Assembly (NCBI GenBank): GCA_001642415.1 | Contig: LTDK01000144.1 | Span: 1-64,000, forward strand | Source of the DNA: Nematocida ironsii | Taxonomy: Eukaryota > Microsporidia | DNA length: 64,000 bases | Direction of reading: 5' to 3' | Shown: positions 1-9,510 of the stretch, piece after piece | How the letters are laid out: each line of letters begins with the position of its first letter | Numbering within the stretch: position 1 is the stretch's first letter | The notes under the pieces: generated by a model | Told to the model about the DNA's origin: nothing | What the model saw: the letters and a program-made list of their open reading frames with translations, nothing else | Databases searched by the model: none | Translations under genes and position numbers: made by a program

Positions 1-12
1 GAATAGAATAAA

Positions 13-1137
13 TCACATTTCTATTTCTTTTAAAAGGCTGTGCAGAGAAGAAGGCGGTGCTATTTTACTTGGTGGTAAATGAATGTACATGGGGCCATCT
101 ACACCTTCTATTTTCTGTCTTTTAACTATGTCATTATATACAACACTTAGAGTTGCAAGAATAATATGCCTGGGATCGCTTTCTTTAAAAGATAGTGTGC
201 TTAGAAGGTCATTTATCCCCTGTAGAAGTCTATTTCTTCTGTCAAGCTGTATAACGCGGATTCTTTTTATTTCTTCACTCAGCGAAGACTCTAAATCTCT
301 TTTTTCTGGCTTTTCCGAGAAAATAGTTGAAAGCGCACGGATATCTTCTCCGTACTTCTTTATTACATACTGTAAATATTCCTGCAAGTGGTACTTCTTC
401 ATAAAAGGCAGGGATGAGTCTAGGAGTGTAATTGCTTCAGGGAGTCTAAAAATATCTGCAACTGGTCTTTCATGTACTAAATGCAGTTTAAGGAATACTC
501 CTGGTTTATACGCAGAGAAGAACAGTTCATTCTTTGAAAGAATCTTCATAAGGAAACCACTTCCTAACGCAGCAGGCCGAGAGTGTATAAGAATTCCTGT
601 AGGCTGGTGCTGTATCATTGTCATTTCTGTCGGTATTGGATATTCAATCTTATCCACACCTATTGGAATATCAACACTTTCTTTTTTTCCGCTTTTATTT
701 CGTATGCGTATTCCTATAAGCGAAATAGTAATTCTTTTAAAAAATATATTAGATGCCTCTATAATACCAGAAATAGTATTCTCTACTTTATACCTGTCCA
801 GCTCTATAGTATTCATATACACTGTCAAGGCACTCTCCTGTGTATTAATGCAAAAATACCACTTCTTCTGCAGATCACTTTGCATATCCACCAGAACTAT
901 ACACGCACTTGTTCTGAGCTGCTCAACAAAACTCTTTAATACTTCGCATCTTTCTTCCTTTTCAACAAATTCATACTCTTTATCTGATTTGGTAAGTGCC
1001 CATCTCTTTATAATTCTTCCATTTTCCATCTGCACAGGAAATATCCGAAGGGGAAATAAGAGTGTTCTAGCTTGCTCAGACAGACTTTTTAACGATACTG
1101 AAGAAGGTCTTTCAAACACAACCACGACTGTGTCCAT
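13..1137 (-). CDS. Hypothetical protein, 374 aa
   Basis: I do not recognise this protein. It is a soluble-looking 374-residue chain with no signal peptide or membrane span. The first two thirds have a beta-rich composition and the last third is charged and helical, rich in Arg, Glu and Leu around residues 265-320. The start is an ATG, and the stop is followed closely by an AATAAA-like stretch near the window edge. A long open frame lies antisense to nearly the whole gene. I prefer this strand because its composition is balanced (Lys, Glu, Asp, Arg), whereas the antisense product is dominated by Ser, Leu, Ile and Cys, as expected of a shadow frame. The gene is divergent from the secreted family A gene that follows, across a 448 bp spacer. 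Confidence 0.7.
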   Translation of the reverse strand: MDTVVVVFERPSSVSLKSLSEQARTLLFPLRIFPVQMENGRIIKRWALTKSDKEYEFVEKEERCEVLKSFVEQLRTSACIVLVDMQSDLQKKWYFCINTQESALTVYMNTIELDRYKVENTISGIIEASNIFFKRITISLIGIRIRNKSGKKESVDIPIGVDKIEYPIPTEMTMIQHQPTGILIHSRPAALGSGFLMKILSKNELFFSAYKPGVFLKLHLVHERPVADIFRLPEAITLLDSSLPFMKKYHLQEYLQYVIKKYGEDIRALSTIFSEKPEKRDLESSLSEEIKRIRVIQLDRRNRLLQGINDLLSTLSFKESDPRHIILATLSVVYNDIVKRQKIEGVDGPMYIHLPPSKIAPPSSLHSLLKEIEM

Positions 1138-1585
1138 ATAAAAATTAATAAAACATTTTCATATAAGAAGTCCAGTCTTATACCACCATAAAATACAGAA
1201 ATACATCAAAATAAAATATTAGTCTATATTACAACAGATAACACAGAATAATCATATAAATCCAATTATATATACTGCTCTCTTTATAAATATAATCATT
1301 ATCTATTATAAGTAAATCCAGATATTTATTAAATACTCAAATATGCAATAATTCCATTTGTTATTTATGATTAATATACCAACTGTCATTTGTCTGTTAT
1401 ATTGCCTAATTAGATGGTAATATTAGTATAAATATGTTTATTGTCATTTCCTGGTCTATGAATAACTAATAATAATACGTGTTTATAAAAAAGTAAACTC
1501 TTTCATTGCTAAAAAATCAATTTTATTTTATTTACAGATTTATTCTAAGAATATTTAAATAGTTTATACTTTTAATAATAAAGAT
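1138..1585. other. AT-rich divergent intergenic spacer
   Basis: This 448 bp spacer separates two divergent genes and must carry both promoters. It is strongly AT-rich and contains TATA-like runs close to each start, for example TTTAATAATAAAG just before the ATG at 1586. I see no RNA gene and no clear repeat. Confidence 0.5.
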
Positions 1586-4500
1586 ATGCTTATAAGGAAA
1601 GAATTTATTATAATTATTGGAACAATTATATTATGTAAGATATACTGTAGAGCAGGGATAAGTATATATAAGGATTTGCATAACCAAGAAATAGGAGATG
1701 GGTTGTGTATAAAAGCAAATGGATCAATATCGCCTATACGGAAATTTATTTGTGAGAAGTTGAATTTAATGTATTCAATGCGGTTTTTGTCACCGGGAAC
1801 AGATGCACATTACAGTATAATTGTTATAGATGATGAAAAATGCAGGCATAGTATGAGGATAGAGTCAACAAGAGACTATAATAAGGATACAGCATATATA
1901 AAACCTTCTGGTGAAGAGAAGAAAGAAAAGATAGCAGAGACTTTCATTGAACAAAAGAACCAAGAAATGGTAGAGACAGCAGAGACTCCAACTGAAGAAG
2001 AAAAAGAGAAAAAAACAACATATCTTGAAGACTACCATCAAACATTGATAGAGATGTTTCCTTCTTCAACTGGAAGTTTATCAATAGATACTTCTAGAAA
2101 TGATTCATTTATTAAATTTCTTCAGCTGGAGCATGTAAGTAAGCATAAAATTCATATTTTAGCTTGTTTATTTTTATTAGCAGAGGGAGTGGATATACCA
2201 CTAAAAGTAGAAGGTAGTAAAAGCAGCCCAATGCTAGTCTTGAAAGAGATCATAGTAAAATTTGAGGAAGAAAATAAAACAGAAGACTTGAAAGAGAGTA
2301 AGCCAGAAATAAAGAAGGAAGGTAAAGAGAGAAAATTAAAAGAAGGTAAAACAGGAAGTAGAAAAGACAGCAAAGAAGGTGAAGAGGAAATAAAAATATT
2401 CTCTATAAGTATGAAAGATGATCTAAGCAGTAGAAAGAATGAAAATAGCAAAGAAAAGAAAAAAGCAGTACCACAAAAAAGAGCAGCATATGTTATAAAT
2501 TTCTTTATAGACAACAAAACGAATCTAGATATACGGGAAGGGGGTAAATACACAGAGCCAAAAACATATGAAGAGTTTAAAACTGGAAAGTTTTTAAACA
2601 ATGCCAGATGGCTAATACAGTATTATATATTTAATCATTTGAATAGTGAAGATAGTATAATTGAGTTAGCAAAGGAGGTATATTTTATGCTTAAGAAGTG
2701 TATAAAACAAAAAAAGAAGGAGAAATCTGCAGAAGAAGTAAAATATCTGGAAAGCATTATTGATAAGTGTTTTGTGAAATCTAGTGATGCCAATACAATT
2801 AAAACAAAACATAGAATCAACATATTGACTACAATATATAAAGAGTCCCCTCTATTGAATGTATTTCCATTTACGGATGATGTAAGTATACCAGGCTATA
2901 GAGCTATCCCATCTTACAATAGAAAAGAAGATTCCTTTAATGTTGGTAAAGTGTACAGCAATTGTGTTGAGGCTGGATTGCTTAGCTTGTTTTGTTGTTT
3001 AGCATATGATCCAGAGACTAGAGAATACACAACTGAGCATATGGGGAATGTATCGCCAGATTTGAAGGGATTCTTTGATATGTACAATAAACCATTAGAG
3101 ACTGATACTTATGAGATGCATAGGGAGTGGAGCAAAGTGGTGGCTGATCTAGAGAATGTGAATATTAGATATCTGAAAGAAAATAGAAATGAGCTTGCAT
3201 CTGGTATAATAAATATGCTATATATCATTGCTGAAATAACTGGGAAATATTCTGAAGAAGAAGAATCTCTTAAAGAGCTCAGTACTCTTTTAGAAGAACA
3301 AGATAACAAAAAACAGAATGAGCTATTCAAAAAAGTAAAACTATACACAGAAAAATTAATTTTATCACTCTCTAAGAAATACAGTTCAGAAGAAAACTCA
3401 GAACTGCCAAACAGAGGAATAGAGGTAAACATTTTAAAGATGTCAAAATGCCTAGATATTAGTAAGGAAATGGATATATTTGGGGAATTAGTTATAACAT
3501 ATAGGTATTTAAATTTAGAAGGAGGAATAAATTTGTCCCATACTAGTAGGCATTTACAAATCAGGTCCTTCCCTAGTAAAGTTAATATTCTAACAGAGGA
3601 AAAAGAGGAAGAAATAATTAATAATAAGGACAGTATTGAGAATGAGTCCAAAAAAACTCTAACTGATTTCCTACTTATACACTTTGTCTACAAAGTAATA
3701 GATGGCAAAGAAACCACAAGCAATTATTACAAAGAAAATATAGATGTATCACAAGAAAACAACTATTTCTATCCAATAGAAAGGCTTTTTTTATATAATA
3801 CATTTCAAAAGGTAGAAGATAGAATAAAAATGATATATTATATTAGGGGATGCCTCTTAGAGCATTCGTTAGAAGAAACTGATCCATGGTCACGATTTCT
3901 GTCTAATATGATAGGAAGTCTTCCGTTAAATGACTTTAATACAGTGCAAGATGTTTTTTTCAATCCGATATATAGAGCAGGATTCTACAAAGGTTTCTGT
4001 ACAAAAGTCAATATACCCATACCGATAATTGATAGAAATATTTATTCATACACAGCAGGTCTGTATTATGAGCAATATATATATAAAATCCGCCTACTCA
4101 ATAGGCATTTAGAGTTTTTAAAAGCCCATTTAATAACAAGAGGCAATAGAGGATGCTTTTTTGCAGCTGTAGCATGTCAAATTCACAAAGATACCAATGC
4201 CCAGTTTCTTTCTCTATTAACAAATGGAATTACATCTATAGACCCATTGTTAGAAATTGAAGCTTTTTTAAATCGCATAGACAGAGATCTTCCAGAATAT
4301 GAAGCAGTCATAAAACCCAATGATATATGGTTAATTTGTCTTAATATGTCTTTTAGATCAGATAAATTTAACAAGATTACAACAATATTCTTTGATAAAA
4401 TTGTGATTGATGAGAATTTTATCACAATTGATGGAACTAAACCCGAATATACAGATGAAGATATTAAAAATGCAATGACTAAGTTTGATAAAACACGGTT

Positions 4501-4624
4501 TCCTCAAACGGTAAAGAAACACGTGCTTAACTTGGTTGAAAAAAACTTCGAATACGCCAGAAAACTTAGTTATCTAATAAAAAAGTATGAGATATTTTTG
4601 ATGGGTATAGAAGTTTCCGAGTAA
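1586..4624 (+). CDS. Secreted large-gene-family protein (family A, member 1), 1012 aa
   Basis: The protein begins with a hydrophobic segment (about residues 7-22) that looks like a signal peptide ending near CRA, so it is probably secreted into the host cell or placed on the parasite surface. It shares ordered motifs with the genes starting at 14184, 24342 and 34972: a Ser-Pro-aromatic motif near residue 47, a (M/L)FPSxxGxLSI motif near 155, LAxLFLLxExVxIP near 195, and a long block around residues 512-560 with W-x-x-VVADL, IRYLKE and NMLYIIAEITG. A Lys/Glu-rich low-complexity insertion lies at about residues 225-300. Large secreted gene families of this style are known from Nematocida; that link is from memory and was not tested. 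No enzymatic motif is visible. The molecular role is unknown, and a host-interaction role is inferred only from secretion and family expansion. Confidence 0.85.
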   Translation: MLIRKEFIIIIGTIILCKIYCRAGISIYKDLHNQEIGDGLCIKANGSISPIRKFICEKLNLMYSMRFLSPGTDAHYSIIVIDDEKCRHSMRIESTRDYNKDTAYIKPSGEEKKEKIAETFIEQKNQEMVETAETPTEEEKEKKTTYLEDYHQTLIEMFPSSTGSLSIDTSRNDSFIKFLQLEHVSKHKIHILACLFLLAEGVDIPLKVEGSKSSPMLVLKEIIVKFEEENKTEDLKESKPEIKKEGKERKLKEGKTGSRKDSKEGEEEIKIFSISMKDDLSSRKNENSKEKKKAVPQKRAAYVINFFIDNKTNLDIREGGKYTEPKTYEEFKTGKFLNNARWLIQYYIFNHLNSEDSIIELAKEVYFMLKKCIKQKKKEKSAEEVKYLESIIDKCFVKSSDANTIKTKHRINILTTIYKESPLLNVFPFTDDVSIPGYRAIPSYNRKEDSFNVGKVYSNCVEAGLLSLFCCLAYDPETREYTTEHMGNVSPDLKGFFDMYNKPLETDTYEMHREWSKVVADLENVNIRYLKENRNELASGIINMLYIIAEITGKYSEEEESLKELSTLLEEQDNKKQNELFKKVKLYTEKLILSLSKKYSSEENSELPNRGIEVNILKMSKCLDISKEMDIFGELVITYRYLNLEGGINLSHTSRHLQIRSFPSKVNILTEEKEEEIINNKDSIENESKKTLTDFLLIHFVYKVIDGKETTSNYYKENIDVSQENNYFYPIERLFLYNTFQKVEDRIKMIYYIRGCLLEHSLEETDPWSRFLSNMIGSLPLNDFNTVQDVFFNPIYRAGFYKGFCTKVNIPIPIIDRNIYSYTAGLYYEQYIYKIRLLNRHLEFLKAHLITRGNRGCFFAAVACQIHKDTNAQFLSLLTNGITSIDPLLEIEAFLNRIDRDLPEYEAVIKPNDIWLICLNMSFRSDKFNKITTIFFDKIVIDENFITIDGTKPEYTDEDIKNAMTKFDKTRFPQTVKKHVLNLVEKNFEYARKLSYLIKKYEIFLMGIEVSE

Positions 4625-4923
4625 AAGAATTCATTCATAAAACATTGAATACTCACTCTCTAATTGAGGCATTTTAAGAATAATAATAAATTAGAAATTT
4701 ACAAATGACAATTATTATTTTTGTTGGATTTATACTCTATTACGGAAGAATATAGCATATTTGGCTTTAGTGGAAAATCATAGAAAGTGCATACAAAATT
4801 GTTTTATTTTCCTTTTCTAAGTATTTCTAATTGTGAAGAAGCAATAATTCAGAACAATCTGAATTTCGCACAAAATTATTTTCTATTTTTGGATTATAGT
4901 ATAGTTGGAAAGCGTGTCCTTTG
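4625..4923. other. Convergent intergenic spacer
   Basis: About 299 bp between the 3' ends of the family A gene and the TFIIE beta gene. It is AT-rich, with no gene, RNA or repeat that I can support. Confidence 0.4.
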
Positions 4924-5571
4924 CTAAATATCCAATTCTTTGTTATTTAGATGTGTATTTGTTATCTTTATTTTTCTATGATATTTCTTTTTCTTTTGAA
5001 TTGGCATGGCCTTTCTTGCAGGCTTTTCCTGTGTGCTGTTCATAGATAGTCCTGCGGTTGTTAGCCTTTTGGCCAGTTCTTGTGGTTCTGGGATGGTGAC
5101 TTCTTCATATAACTTTATGATTTCTGGGTCTACATTCTTAATATTCAGTGAGTTATAGAAGATAGTTGATGAACCGTCAATATCTTTCAGAACAATTGCT
5201 TGGTTCTTCTGGACCAAGCCATCTATAAAAGGGGCTATGTCATTACTCCTGTCAAGCAATTCTTGAATTGGGATGCCGTGCTCCGAATTGGTTTTTTTGA
5301 GTATTTCTAATAGCTCCTCTTCATTCTCTATTTTGTGCAGAGGTATGAACCGGAGAGTTTTCCCCTCTGTGATAATCCTTTGGTTTTTACTCAGAAGGTC
5401 TAGCAGACCAGGCGTGCGCTCTATGTCTATACCAGTCTCTGCCTCAATTTCTTTAAAGGACACTTCTCTATTGTATTTCTTAATCGTTGTTAGAATTGTG
5501 TGGATGTATATGTTACTGTGCCGGGTGTTTGGATTTCCCGCACTCAGCTTAGCATACGTAGTTTTATCCAT
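4924..5571 (-). CDS. TFA2: Transcription initiation factor IIE subunit beta (TFIIE beta / Tfa2), 215 aa
   Basis: TFIIE beta works with TFIIE alpha to recruit and regulate TFIIH at RNA polymerase II promoters. The sequence shows two successive winged-helix-like units. The first (residues ~20-85) reads as a helix with TTIKKYNREVSF, then EAETGIDI, ending in LRFIPL. The second (~90-150) begins LLEILKKTNSEHGIPIQEL and ends in a beta wing with SSTIFYNSL. An acidic stretch (VDPEIIKLYEEV) and a basic tail with KKKKYHRK follow, which matches the usual layout of the family. The frame stays open 23 codons upstream, but I choose the ATG at 5571 (MDKTTYAKL). The longer start would overlap the divergent neighbour, and the family is compact. 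Only 20 bp separate this start from the ATG of the integrase-like gene at 5592. Confidence 0.8.
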   Translation of the reverse strand: MDKTTYAKLSAGNPNTRHSNIYIHTILTTIKKYNREVSFKEIEAETGIDIERTPGLLDLLSKNQRIITEGKTLRFIPLHKIENEEELLEILKKTNSEHGIPIQELLDRSNDIAPFIDGLVQKNQAIVLKDIDGSSTIFYNSLNIKNVDPEIIKLYEEVTIPEPQELAKRLTTAGLSMNSTQEKPARKAMPIQKKKKYHRKIKITNTHLNNKELDI

Positions 5572-5591
5572 AATGAAAAAATTTACAGAGA

Positions 5592-7205
5592 ATGAATCCC
5601 TCATACAGTGCATTAAAAGATACACATAAAAGCAAAGCACAGGAAGACGATTTAGAAGAAAATGAGATAAGTCTGCAGCAAGTAAAAGAAGACATAAGAA
5701 ATAAATTCACAAAAGAATTAATTGAAGGAATAAAATACTACCACCAAACAGATGGAGAGTTTCTTAACGGCGGCGACTACTCAATAAGAGAGAAGATTAA
5801 AAGATATGGGAAAGTTTTATACACGGTCAAAGACACTCTATTTGTTAATAATACCGAAGGAGATCCGCTGGTTGTTGTTTCTTATAAGGATGTTGACCGC
5901 ATTAGAGAGTTATTCTGGCACTTTCATGGGGATGAGCATAATCCAGTAAAGAAAGTTTACGACCTAATATCAAGAGAGTATTATGGGCTGAATATAAACA
6001 ATATACAACCATGGATTTATATGTGTCCAGAGTGTAGAAATATAACTCCCGTGATAAAACCAATCCAAACGCGCGACTACCGGGTAAAGGTTATTCAAGA
6101 GCCTTGGTTTGCTATATTTATGTTTTTAATCCCATGGAAAGACTTAGTCTCAGAAAAGGGTGGGTATATATTGTTTGTAATGGACATATATTCCAAGTTC
6201 ACTTTTTACAAGGAGATGCCATATTTTGACACGGATATAATCCATGACTATATTTCCACATTAGTTCATACGTATGGCGTGCCTATACTAACAAAATTAC
6301 ATGGGGAGGAGCTTAGCTGCAAAGAGGTAATTGATTTTCTACAAAACACATACAAGACACAAGTAGTTGACCCCAAGAAGTATCCAAAACACTTTGTTTC
6401 TGAGACAACGCACGCACCAAAGAAGCAGAAGTCGTGGCTTACAGTAGAAATTAGCAACACCCCAAAATCTACATTAAGCGAGGTTTTGAAGAATGCAGTT
6501 TACAAACAGAATTTTACACCGTGCAATGAGAAAGGCGTGCATATAGTAAGGCGCACACCAGCCAATATATTTTTTAGGCGGGTTGTAAAACACGTAAATT
6601 GGAAAACTGCTCCATTCAAAAAGAAGTACACAATTCTTCGTGCAGACCTTCCCTCCCTAATAGATTTACTACCAGAAGATTCAATGGTATCACCCACTCC
6701 AGTACCAAAAAACAAAAAAGCTAAAACAGAAGAGAATGAAGATTTATTAAATGAAATAGACCCAGAAACAAAGAATCTTTTAACTATGTACAATCCAAGT
6801 GACTACAAAAACACATATTTAGAGGCAAGCCCAGAAGATTCTATAAAAGGGAAGATAGTAGCAGTTGCTTCACCAGACTCAATTTCTAAAGTGCCTATAC
6901 CCCGCTCTATGCTAAAGTCTTCTAGCATAATAAATCTAACCAATGAAAATAATTGGCCAATAGCCATTCCTAGCGCAAGTGAGTTATGGGCCAGAGGCAT
7001 AGACCCAACAAAGATGCAATTACTCCCGCATAAGTATTGGATTATTAATCAATCTCCAGAGAATCCTCATGCATGGGAATTATACAATGTGGACACAAAA
7101 GAAATCAGCACTGTACCACAGGAAAGAATATTTAAAATGAAAAACAAACACCAAGAGGAGAACAAGCACTTAATTAGATTTTTATACAAAAAATTCAATT
7201 TATAA
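5592..7205 (+). CDS. Ty3/Gypsy-type integrase-derived protein lacking catalytic aspartates, 537 aa
   Basis: An HHCC zinc-binding module typical of retrotransposon integrases is visible: H112-x3-H116, 28 residues, then C145-x2-C148, with the usual YYG and I-x-x-W between. It is followed by an integrase-core-like fold: PWFAIFMFLIPW, then YILFVMDIYSKF (the family's yilvviDrfSK strand), then a GVP strand and a helix with EVIDFL. The two aspartates expected for catalysis are not present. The first position appears to be F178, and the second lies in TKLHGEE near L236/H237. The frame is nevertheless open for 537 codons, and a C-terminal region of about 200 residues resembles no retroelement domain I know. 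I infer a domesticated, non-integrating protein with a possible DNA-binding or chromatin role. It has no adjacent pol remnants, and it is head-to-head with TFIIE beta. The alternative is a recent dead copy of an element, which the long intact frame argues against. Confidence 0.65.
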   Translation: MNPSYSALKDTHKSKAQEDDLEENEISLQQVKEDIRNKFTKELIEGIKYYHQTDGEFLNGGDYSIREKIKRYGKVLYTVKDTLFVNNTEGDPLVVVSYKDVDRIRELFWHFHGDEHNPVKKVYDLISREYYGLNINNIQPWIYMCPECRNITPVIKPIQTRDYRVKVIQEPWFAIFMFLIPWKDLVSEKGGYILFVMDIYSKFTFYKEMPYFDTDIIHDYISTLVHTYGVPILTKLHGEELSCKEVIDFLQNTYKTQVVDPKKYPKHFVSETTHAPKKQKSWLTVEISNTPKSTLSEVLKNAVYKQNFTPCNEKGVHIVRRTPANIFFRRVVKHVNWKTAPFKKKYTILRADLPSLIDLLPEDSMVSPTPVPKNKKAKTEENEDLLNEIDPETKNLLTMYNPSDYKNTYLEASPEDSIKGKIVAVASPDSISKVPIPRSMLKSSSIINLTNENNWPIAIPSASELWARGIDPTKMQLLPHKYWIINQSPENPHAWELYNVDTKEISTVPQERIFKMKNKHQEENKHLIRFLYKKFNL

Positions 7206-7742
7206 CAATCCAAGCATAAACAATGCATTAAAACGCATTAATTATAGAAATTTCAGCTTATACCAGCTCCAGCCACATAATAATTCCAGCTGTAAATTAA
7301 ACATTCTGGCTAATTTCAGAATTTCGGGTTACTTTAAATATTCCATTCCTTGCACTATGCTTGACTTTCTTATTTTGTTTTTGGGTATGGCATGTGTTAA
7401 TAAGACTGTTTCTGTTATAGGATAAGTCTATAAAACACTCTACAAGAATTGACTAAAATTCTAATTGCCCCCAATAAGAATAAATTATACAATAGAAATC
7501 TACACATCTACTCATATTTAAACCATTTCTGAGTATTCTATCTATTATACCCGAATTTCCTGTATTATATACTATTATTTAGTATTTTATTCTGTATACG
7601 TATTCCTGAATATTTCATAATTCATTTAAGTATGGTTTCTGTTATGTTTGTGTTATTATTTATTTATGTTATATTTTATTGTTTAATGGGCATTTTTGAT
7701 AGAAAATTAATAAAAACTGCATGGTTTAATTAAACTTATTCC
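7206..7742. other. Long AT-rich spacer with TAACCCGA-type words
   Basis: 537 bp between two genes on the plus strand. It contains TTTCGGGTTA at 7322-7331 and TACCCGAA near 7549, which are instances of the dispersed TAACCCGA word discussed in the findings. No RNA gene or open frame of note is visible. Confidence 0.4.
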
Positions 7743-9257
7743 ATGAAATTTAAAATAAAAACACGGTTTACGCAGATACACGCACAGATGAACCCGCACT
7801 TTCTTACGCTCGATATTAATCCACCACCAAAAGTTAATAAAAAAGCATGCATTACGATAGAAAAAGACATTCAAAGAACAATTACCACGCATTCTAATGA
7901 GTCCACCGTATCAAGCAGAATGATAGAGGCGTACACAGAATTTGTACAGAAATTAAATTTAGAAAGAACTGTGCACCTAGCAGGGGCTGTTTCTGAAGAG
8001 ATTCAAAGGATAGTTAGGTTAATTATAGAGCATGAAGTAAAAAGTCCTCGTTTAAGGATAATAATGCTTTTAGAGCACATTTCAAAAACAGCCCCAACCG
8101 GGATTAATGCACTAAAATTACTTGAATCCTCAAGGAATAGTTTAATTAACAGATTTAATCTCTACAAAAATGCGTATAATTTAGAAATAATTCATAAGAA
8201 CAGAAGGCTGTTTAATTATTCCCATATATTAGAAAGTCTCTGGCGGTTTCACAGGGAGTACAAGTATTTCTTATCAATTCTCATGAATCTTGTACATTCT
8301 GTTGAGAAGTGCACTGATTTATACTCTAAGACGCATACAGAAAAATCCGAGATGCTTAATATTCTAAAAAATTCAGACATGTACACAGAAATAATTAATC
8401 TGAACAGCAGAGTATCCCACTGTATAAATAATTCCACAGAAGTTAAGGTTAGTGACATAAAGTTGCTTAAAGGGTTTATAACATACTATGGTGAATTAGC
8501 ATATATTTCTTATGGTGTATACGGGTATGGTACGTACGATTTACTACTTCTTTTCTATGAGTTATTTGATAAGAGTGGCAATATCAAATCTACTTATAGG
8601 ATGCACTATCTCTTACTAGTTATAGACATGCATGTAAACCAATTCAGTAACAAGAATTTCTCAACAATTTGCAAGAATACTCTACTAATCAAAAATACTC
8701 GTATAAAATCCTTTCTAAACACAAATTATTCAAGAATCAGGTACATTATACTCCCATGTACTCATAAATTATTCGGGTGTTTACTAATCCACATACTTAT
8801 CACAAATATTCTACAAGCAATATTCACATTCATAAATTCCATACAAACACACAACAAATTCAGAATAATAACCAATTTATACATACTCATATTTATGGTA
8901 TTTTTATATACAGCAAGCATTATATGCACAGGATATTTCATTAGAATGAATGTAATCATTGATTATACCTACAGGAAGAGTACAAAATGGGTTATAAGGT
9001 ACTTTACAGATATAATTATAATTATCACAACTATAATAATTTCTGTTATTAAATGGAACTATCATATTATTACTAAGAGTGTAATTATAAAATATTTAAC
9101 GGTTTTTTCAATCGTTATTTCATTTATTTTTGTTATTTTAGACAGATTATTCAGATTATTACCTATTTTTATGTTTAATAAGAAAAAGAAAGGTATCCTC
9201 ACATGTACCTATTTATGTGTACATCTTCTGTGTACTGTAATATATTATTATAATTAA
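7743..9257 (+). CDS. Hypothetical multi-pass membrane protein, 504 aa
   Basis: I do not recognise this family. The first ~330 residues are soluble-looking and mostly helical, with no signal peptide. The C-terminal ~170 residues hold about five hydrophobic segments: LFGCLLIHILITNILQAIF, LYILIFMVFLYTASIICTGYF, TDIIIIITTIIISVI, LTVFSIVISFIFVIL, and a final one near the C-terminus. This layout (cytosolic N-terminal domain, membrane-embedded C-terminal half) suggests an integral membrane protein whose N-terminus acts in the cytosol. The start is an ATG 536 bp beyond the previous gene. The next gene is on the same strand 254 bp away. Confidence 0.7.
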   Translation: MKFKIKTRFTQIHAQMNPHFLTLDINPPPKVNKKACITIEKDIQRTITTHSNESTVSSRMIEAYTEFVQKLNLERTVHLAGAVSEEIQRIVRLIIEHEVKSPRLRIIMLLEHISKTAPTGINALKLLESSRNSLINRFNLYKNAYNLEIIHKNRRLFNYSHILESLWRFHREYKYFLSILMNLVHSVEKCTDLYSKTHTEKSEMLNILKNSDMYTEIINLNSRVSHCINNSTEVKVSDIKLLKGFITYYGELAYISYGVYGYGTYDLLLLFYELFDKSGNIKSTYRMHYLLLVIDMHVNQFSNKNFSTICKNTLLIKNTRIKSFLNTNYSRIRYIILPCTHKLFGCLLIHILITNILQAIFTFINSIQTHNKFRIITNLYILIFMVFLYTASIICTGYFIRMNVIIDYTYRKSTKWVIRYFTDIIIIITTIIISVIKWNYHIITKSVIIKYLTVFSIVISFIFVILDRLFRLLPIFMFNKKKKGILTCTYLCVHLLCTVIYYYN

Positions 9258-9510
9258 AATATATTAAATTCAGAATAATAAATTTATTCTAGAATACAAT
9301 TTATAATATAAATTATATTTATAGGGTTATATCGGGTTATACATTATTATACCAATATGGTATACATAAGCATATGTATATCATGGTATAACTTGAATTT
9401 CATAGGATTAGTAATATTAATAAGGTAAATTATATTTATGGTGTACTTAAAAAGGAGTGCTCTAGAATTAAATATATGTATAAATAGAATTTATGAAGTA
9501 AACAAAATAA

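Noticed and set aside
83..1141. 352-codon plus-strand frame antisense to the first gene
   Set aside because: Composition (Ser/Leu/Ile/Cys-rich, low Lys/Glu) is typical of a shadow frame, and the opposite frame has balanced composition and ends near an AATAAA-like signal.
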